From: Symsagittifera roscoffensis
Lineage: Eukaryota > Xenacoelomorpha > Acoela > Convolutidae
Direction of reading: 5' to 3'
NCBI RefSeq assembly: GCF_963678635.1
Contig: NC_087068.1
Span: 49,557,724-49,621,723, forward strand
DNA: 64,000 bases
The notes below the pieces were generated by a model. That model made no database searches. It saw only the letters and a program-made list of their open reading frames with translations, and was not told the DNA's origin. Of the stretch, positions 62,501 to 64,000 are shown one piece after another. Both the position numbers and the translations under genes were made by a program. Positions within the stretch are counted from its first letter, which is position 1. Each line of letters opens with the position of its first letter.

Positions 62501-63194
62501 TCTTTTATTGCGAGTTGTCTATTATTGTGAATCGTTTTTTTTGTTGCGAGTTGTCGTTATTAGTAAAAATAGTCAGAAACCTTAAACTAAGCCAGTAATA
62601 ATATATTCATAAGGCCTAAAGTTAATTAATCGTGGCTGCAGTTACCTTTCATATGTATTGGGTCTCAATGTACAAATCAGTGGGTTATACGCAGCTCTTC
62701 CCCATGTATTTTGCACTGTTTTCAGTATTCTCTGTTCGTATTTTACCGACTTGGCCCGAAAGCATTCTGGCTGGTCAACGATTAGTATACGAAAGATCTC
62801 GGTCGTTTTTGGAGGCGTCATTGCCGCCTTTTTCTGCTTTGCGATCCGATTCAACCCTTGCAACGCAATCTTGGCTATTTTCTTCTTAAGCATGGGTTCG
62901 ATCGCAAACTCGTGCTTTCTGACTCAAGTTTGTTCACATGTGCTGGATATTTGCCCCGATAAGTTTTTCGTCGGTGCTGTATTTTCATTCGCAAATGTGT
63001 TTGGGATAATCAGCTGTTTTCTGGCGCCGACTATTTCGGAATGGTTAACTGCAGAAAATGTTTACAGTTTCAGCAATTGGCAGAAAGTTTTCGATCTTTG
63101 CGGGGCTGTGAATTTGTTAGGAGCTTTTGTATTCACAGTGCTTGCCAGTACGAAGGAAATTTCAAGACGACCGAACTACCAACCGCTGAAATAG
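35545..63194 (+). CDS. SLC17-family (sialin/VGLUT-like) major facilitator transporter
   Basis: Exons are 35545-35811, 36677-37252, 60582-60703 and 62642-63194. Phases 0, 0 and 2 are consistent and give about 505 residues, the normal SLC17 length. Exon 1 holds a cytosolic N-terminus and TM1 ending TDFSVAIVKM, the family's conserved first-helix end. Exon 2 starts with an N-E-T glycosylation site in the first luminal loop, then SSYYYGYAIGQVPGG (TM2) and TVRVLVGLWSGANYPA with the conserved TM4 arginine. Exon 3 carries IPWSQIFKSRNVW and the TM7 region. Exon 4 carries GLYAALPHVF through the last helix and a stop at 63194. The family moves organic or inorganic anions; the substrate cannot be told. 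The usual E-R-S after TM4 is E-N-T here. The last intron has a GC donor (CAG|GCATGC). Intron 2 (37253-60581) is swollen by an LTR element and a LINE. Confidence 0.85.
37596..37690 (+). other. Possible alternative or relict SLC17 exon
   Basis: After an acceptor (TTGTTATTTAG) the frame reads VHEIDFPSSLKALKSPFLQ, phase 0, like the true exon at 60582 (VDFSKEIPWSQIFKSRNVW). Both start with V and share P-x-S followed by K-S at matching spacing. No good donor ends it in phase 2; the frame simply runs on to 37904. It could be a mutually exclusive exon, a dead duplicate or chance. Confidence 0.35.
37700..38266. other. Intron remnant left of the LTR element
   Basis: Intronic DNA. At 37905-37985 there is a GC-rich patch with GGATCGAATCC and a run of C followed by ACCCCTG. 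This resembles the ends of small non-autonomous DNA transposons more than a gene. Nothing else is supported. Confidence 0.35.
38267..38470 (+). repeat. 5' LTR, 204 bp
   Basis: Starts TGGAACGTGATCT and is identical to the 3' copy except at three sites. Contains a perfect 13-bp inverted repeat GTGCTGAAATTAC / GTAATTTCAGCAC with a 2-base loop at 38382-38409, and an 8-bp pair ATGATTGG / CCAATCAT. Confidence 0.88.
38471..39384 (+). promoter_or_regulatory. Retroelement 5' leader with internal repeats
   Basis: About 900 non-coding bases. GATCATCAAGGCYTATCCTT is present twice (near 38778 and 38838), each ending TTGGATC with a CAAGG/CCTTG stem. A second motif, ATCGATNNACT followed by TCTCCAACCCT (first copy diverged), occurs three times (38921, 39141, 39253). 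The leader would hold packaging or translation signals; that role is inferred. Confidence 0.55.
39385..39846 (+). pseudogene. Retroelement ORF0, upstream of gag (one internal stop)
   Basis: ATG at 39385; the frame runs to TGA at 39844-39846 (about 153 codons), broken once by TAA at 39571-39573. The product is small and very basic (many K and R in residues 40-62), then acidic/serine-rich, then basic again. No domain recognised. It overlaps the gag ATG (39827) by 20 bases, the first of the overlaps that link the ORFs of this element. Confidence 0.5.
39827..44174 (+). pseudogene. Retroelement gag-pro (unusually long, broken)
   Basis: From ATG 39827 to TGA 44172-44174. The reading frame moves at about 40225 and 40540, with stops at 40130 (TAA), 41781 (TAA) and 43599 (TGA). 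The first 700 bases match no gag family I know. 41600-42200 looks like a Ty3-type capsid region (aligned W and F residues around 41730-41850). A CCHC zinc knuckle C-x2-C-x4-H-x4-C lies at 42314-42355. 42450-43010 encodes a long Asn/Ser/Arg/Tyr-rich low-complexity tract. The aspartic protease active site DSGA is at 43467-43478. Total about 1,450 codons, large for a Ty3 gag-pro. It ends in an ATGA overlap with pol. Confidence 0.7.
44171..47987 (+). pseudogene. Retroelement pol: reverse transcriptase, RNase H, integrase
   Basis: The pol frame starts at ATG 44171, overlapping the gag-pro stop as ATGA, with a disabling TAA at 44204. From ATG 44351, 1,001 codons are open to 47356. Reverse transcriptase: LDARYLN, FYGISIGPAAFSAFM and YLDD at about 44969. 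RNase H begins near 45400 (CDASNFGIGAALL). The integrase has an H-H-C-C zinc finger around 46505-46630, then the D,D,E core: VDAF near 46786, TDNGTEF near 46900, GLVEGMNRS near 47000. A frameshift within CCTCCGGTACACACACC (47325-47345) puts the C-terminal part (to 47696, with a PLRKRPYQI motif of the Ty3 GPY/F type) out of frame. A basic tail follows to 47987 in mixed frames. Order and motifs are Ty3/gypsy, not BEL or copia. Confidence 0.85.
47988..48787 (+). other. Non-coding spacer between pol and ORFX
   Basis: About 800 bases with stops in all frames. TTAGCCTAAAGTA occurs twice (near 48338 and 48369). A pyrimidine-rich stretch at about 48700-48760 ending in CACAG, 25 bases before the ORFX ATG, is a candidate splice acceptor for a subgenomic env mRNA. 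Confidence 0.45.
48788..50119 (+). pseudogene. Retroelement ORFX: two-TM, proline-rich protein (broken)
   Basis: ATG at 48788. The first 62 codons encode two hydrophobic segments (residues about 11-28 and 37-51) split by a KCIKK stretch; TAA at 48974 interrupts. The same frame continues with a Pro/Ser/Gln-rich region. The frame leaves at about 49340 and returns at about 49700, then runs to TAA 50117-50119. Restored length would be near 440 residues. No homologue recognised. A small membrane-anchored accessory protein is the best description. Its end overlaps the env ATG by 13 bases. Confidence 0.5.
50107..52707 (+). pseudogene. Retroelement env glycoprotein, chuvirus/BEL-env-like (broken)
   Basis: ATG at 50107 begins with a signal peptide (residues 1-18, MYILKILIFLQLLLLI). 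An early H-Y-D-C, a regular cysteine series and, near 51620-51760, a C...C...IPI.Y...F-V-D...F-P-C run followed by Y-x-L-T-P resemble glycoproteins of chuviruses and the env proteins some BEL elements acquired from them. That relationship is from memory of the family pattern and is not tested. A long hydrophobic segment at about 52195-52300 is the membrane anchor, followed by a cytoplasmic tail. Broken by TAA at 50791 and frameshifts at about 51690 (A run) and 52290 (CA run). Stops at TGA 52705-52707, overlapping ORFY as ATGA. Expected role: cell-surface fusion protein; non-functional in this copy. Confidence 0.6.
52704..54512 (+). pseudogene. Retroelement ORFY, accessory ORF downstream of env (one stop)
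   Basis: ATG 52704 lies in the env stop (ATGA). About 602 codons run to TAA 54510-54512, with one internal TAA at 54228-54230. Residues 1-210 are Pro/Ser/Thr/Asn-rich and probably disordered. Residues 210-600 look globular, with aromatic- and histidine-rich segments and no transmembrane helix. No domain recognised. Its position matches that of accessory genes in complex retroviruses; function unknown. The single stop in 600 codons shows it was under selection recently. A splice donor follows the stop codon by three bases. Confidence 0.6.
54516..54592 (+). other. 77-bp intron in the retroelement 3' region
   Basis: CAG|GTAAGT at 54516, branch sequence TACTAAC at 54561-54567, and acceptor TGTTTCTTTTAG ending at 54592. 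All three signals are close to consensus. It begins three bases after the ORFY stop. Confidence 0.6.
54593..56069 (+). other. Retroelement 3' untranslated region
   Basis: About 1.5 kb without a convincing ORF; a 74-codon lysine-rich frame at 55171 lacks a good start. A second possible intron runs from AGG|GTGAGT at 55430 to CCTTGCAG at 55551. It ends in the polypurine tract GGATGGG before the 3' LTR. Confidence 0.5.
56070..56273 (+). repeat. 3' LTR, 204 bp
   Basis: Matches 38267-38470 except at three bases. The 28-base palindrome lies at 56185-56212. Follows the polypurine tract. Confidence 0.88.
56274..56456. other. Sequence between the LTR element and the LINE
   Basis: Mixed-composition DNA. 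It could be intron, LINE 3' end or the rest of a longer LTR; I cannot decide. Confidence 0.3.
56606..59419 (-). CDS. LINE ORF2: AP-endonuclease and reverse transcriptase
   Basis: 937 residues from ATG 59419, uninterrupted. The N-terminal endonuclease shows N-I-Q-S-L, C-E-T-W-L, Y-R-P-P, G-D-M-N and S-D-H in order, the catalytic set of APE-type LINE nucleases that nick target DNA. The reverse transcriptase follows (about residues 490-720): NYRPISLL, GVPQGSVLGPL and FADD. A C-terminal domain follows. No RNase H is visible. All key residues are present, so the protein could be active. ORF1 ends 79 bases upstream. Confidence 0.9.
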   Translation of the reverse strand: MGNDGDILFLNIQSLRNHHDQLKVLVASLKWQPYVVALCETWLSDNDPLELYNLDGYQEGVFVNRQKSRGGGLAFFIKNQIDFSHEILSNELENVVLTLTLGSKQKLNVCLMYRPPSINSKHFLTQFEDLLVNLNSKQCQNSIIVGDMNLDILDVSRNSRLIDEYKLILSFFGFFISNSEATRETASSSTCIDHIISKYDMSVTTLKTSLSDHYALVASIGPFLDDSDNFKIGRNLKILNRNENILKFLFVLHQNLNNCNMATIDDMLTDLTKMCLDVFDRFCPQQTLLRKKHKDWITNDIKKMCKKRDRLHAKMIKKPSLEKINCFRMFRNKVKMAIRRAQRDYHDKKIEKCTSSKQMFQAFNRFCGKRKPAQKEIEPNLLNDFFVNIGKHLSNSLPLVGSASQNLDRNISSFVIFKTDEHEVFKVIGALKTKTSSGHDGLSTKMIKLCSPVISVFLANVFNKCIDTAYFPDACKIAKIVAFLKEGEKENPSNYRPISLLTVFSKIFEKIIYKRMLVFINKNNIIIPEQFGFREKHSCIHAVLRVTEFMRKTIETKNMGLALFIDLRKAFDTVNHCILLEKLCAYGFRGKFNKLILSYLTNRQQFVVNSNGTSRQQVISYGVPQGSVLGPLFFLLYINDINKIVSKSELSLFADDTAILASFPTTRVNDYFKNDLLKTDDWCVRNKLSISSTKCKILPFGKQCLDNDFSLAGENIGFTNCFKYLGVIIDSQLKFTDHVETVCRKLGRFNGIMYKGRVAFSRKMLLKFYLAYVVPIISYGLLVYGSTSKTNLEKIYICQKRILRTIFFKRKYDHITTKFNDLGIDTVHEIYLTQLFKETIFQYLKRSPLDFLNVSNYSNKRNTRSTSNGMIPFYRCRTKTMENSLSCKIVKCFNFLMSNKLLPDKIETYSQEQLSKFLKVFKRNYILDNVQLVDNFF
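59499..60428 (-). CDS. LINE ORF1: coiled-coil RNA-binding protein
   Basis: 309 residues from ATG 60428. Residues about 20-62 form a coiled coil (Q, E, L and R heptads). Residues 66-160 resemble the RRM-like and C-terminal parts of L1-type ORF1 proteins, with a basic H-Y-L-P-G-K-G-R-N-R segment followed by I-V-K-F. The tail is acidic and Ser-rich with a basic P-G-K-R-K-R cluster. Expected to coat LINE RNA as a nucleic-acid chaperone. Uninterrupted; the last gene before ORF2 on the same transcript. Confidence 0.8.
   Translation of the reverse strand: MALLQKLSLTDLNNGDSVRLLLEQLIKQIDSQQNEIIELRGENDRLLYDNHELEKRVTKVERYSSFMCLTFHGVSDGGEYPVHSIVKILRSVNISIQPQDIVACHYLPGKGRNRPIIVKFLYNHQRDAVWNKRFDFWDDLTGNKIHVNERLAEKDREIMNYCRRDKNLLASTHKNQVQIKKYNSYGRWQPIDNKKDVDIYMGNDISVTTDNEKYTDVIQNAADSDDVQYPKSYSFLGTPGKRKRNVAFRSPDSHESQNDIQERKLDKLCCLVEKLIESHSPPPKKMTTSGDVVSDDNMGSSEEKDQPEN
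60704..62641. other. Last SLC17 intron (GC-AG)
   Basis: About 1.9 kb. Holds two small tandem duplications: AAACCAATTTTTCATGTC twice (61115-61150) and a 44-base unit AAAGCTGTYTTTCCAG...CGTTTTGAAA twice (61222-61310). Also four 18-base ATTGYGAGTTGTC-type repeats at 62490-62570 behind a GC-rich hairpin (GCCGGT/ACCGGC, 62393-62415). No gene. Confidence 0.6.
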
Positions 63195-63736
63195 TTTTCG
63201 AAAAACGTTTGATCAATAATTTGTTTGATTCAACAACTCATTTGGGCGATCAACAGAATCGAACAAATTACTTATAGCGATAGAAATATACATTCTTGAA
63301 ACCCGAATGAAAACGCACTGTTTTTGAAAAAAAAGGAGAGCATTTGATTAGTTAAAATGTATTCATTTGAAATTGAATTTAGATTAGTTGTTTTAACCAT
63401 TAGATGAATGAAAGCCTGAGCAAAAATACAAAATTCTCAAAAAGGTTTTAGACTTTTATTTATGGCTTTTTCTCTGAAAAAAATTTCCTTGATGATTTCA
63501 AAATAAACCAAAGCTATTTCAAACGTGCAGGGGGATATGAACAAAGTAGAAATCAAGTATGGTTTTTTGTTCGCTAGTCCTAGTGCGGCAAATGAAACCA
63601 GCAGAGATGAAACGATATATCATATACAAGCCCTTTTAGTCTAGATTCAAGTTATCAACAAATTATTTCAATTTTTACGATTTTTTTTGCTTTGTATATA
63701 AATGTGAAGCAAAAGTGAAGATTTGATTACCTCAAT
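63195..63736 (+). other. SLC17 3' flank / UTR
   Basis: AT-rich sequence after the stop at 63194. AATAAA at 63504 is a possible polyadenylation signal. No other ORF is supported. Confidence 0.4.
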
Positions 63737-63828
63737 CATTACAAGGCCAAACTGTACACTGGATAGGCGCACAGCTTTGGGTCTGTATGTTCCTGGATTC
63801 CATAGACAAACCTTTAAACATGTTCCAA
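63737..63828 (-). repeat. 92-bp inverted repeat, right copy
   Basis: Complement of 35004-35095, about 91% identical over 92 bases. The remaining sequence to 64000 has several GGATTCC or GAATTCC motifs but no gene. Confidence 0.9.
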
Positions 63829-64000
63829 TGTATTAATGGATTCCACACTAACAAAACTTCCTTGTATTCCGCGTGCAAAAACCTGTAACGTAAACTTAGT
63901 CGGCACATTTGTTGTGTCGCGAATTCCGCAACAAGCGAACATAACTAATTGTTGTGGATTCCGTAAATGTAAGTGCAATCATCAAAATTTGGATTCAAAA

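Overview
The window is animal nuclear DNA, probably from an invertebrate. It is AT-rich, has spliced host genes with canonical GT-AG introns, and is heavily loaded with transposons. Nothing in it fixes the phylum. There are three likely host genes. On the minus strand at 1179-5342 lies a five-exon RING-finger/coiled-coil protein of 485 residues, in which all four introns are phase 0. At 31060-31641 is a single-exon, 193-residue disordered protein whose N-terminus (MGCCKSKK) predicts myristoylation plus palmitoylation. At 35545-63194, on the plus strand, is an SLC17-type anion transporter of about 505 residues whose third intron has grown to about 23 kb.

Region by region: 1-5342 holds the RING gene, with two nested hAT-type MITEs in one intron, each with an exact 8-bp target duplication. 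5343-10054 is AT-rich with no convincing gene. 10055-29755 is a tandem array of about five units of 3.2-4.1 kb, in two diverged classes (A and B), carrying a repeated minus-strand ORF with a signal-peptide-like start. 29756-33040 holds MITEs and the MGCC gene. 35004-63828 is the SLC17 gene, bracketed by a 92-bp inverted repeat.

The most unusual object sits in the expanded SLC17 intron: an 18.0-kb LTR retroelement (38267-56273) with 204-bp LTRs that differ at 3 positions. Its pol is Ty3/gypsy type (RT-RNase H-integrase). It also carries an ORF before gag, a very long gag-pro, a two-TM/proline-rich ORF, a class-III-like envelope glycoprotein resembling chuvirus-type and BEL-type env proteins, and a further ORF of about 600 codons after env. 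A 77-bp intron with a TACTAAC branch site lies just behind that last ORF. Successive ORFs overlap by a few bases, twice as ATGA stop-start overlaps, which suggests termination-reinitiation as the expression strategy. This copy is inactivated by about eight in-frame stops and about nine frameshifts.

Next to it, in the opposite orientation, is a LINE (about 56457-60545) with both ORFs open. Just beyond the LINE is the SLC17 exon (60582-60703) that completes the transporter. A weaker, homologous-looking exon lies before the transposons at 37596.

All calls come from reading the sequence; no database search was possible.
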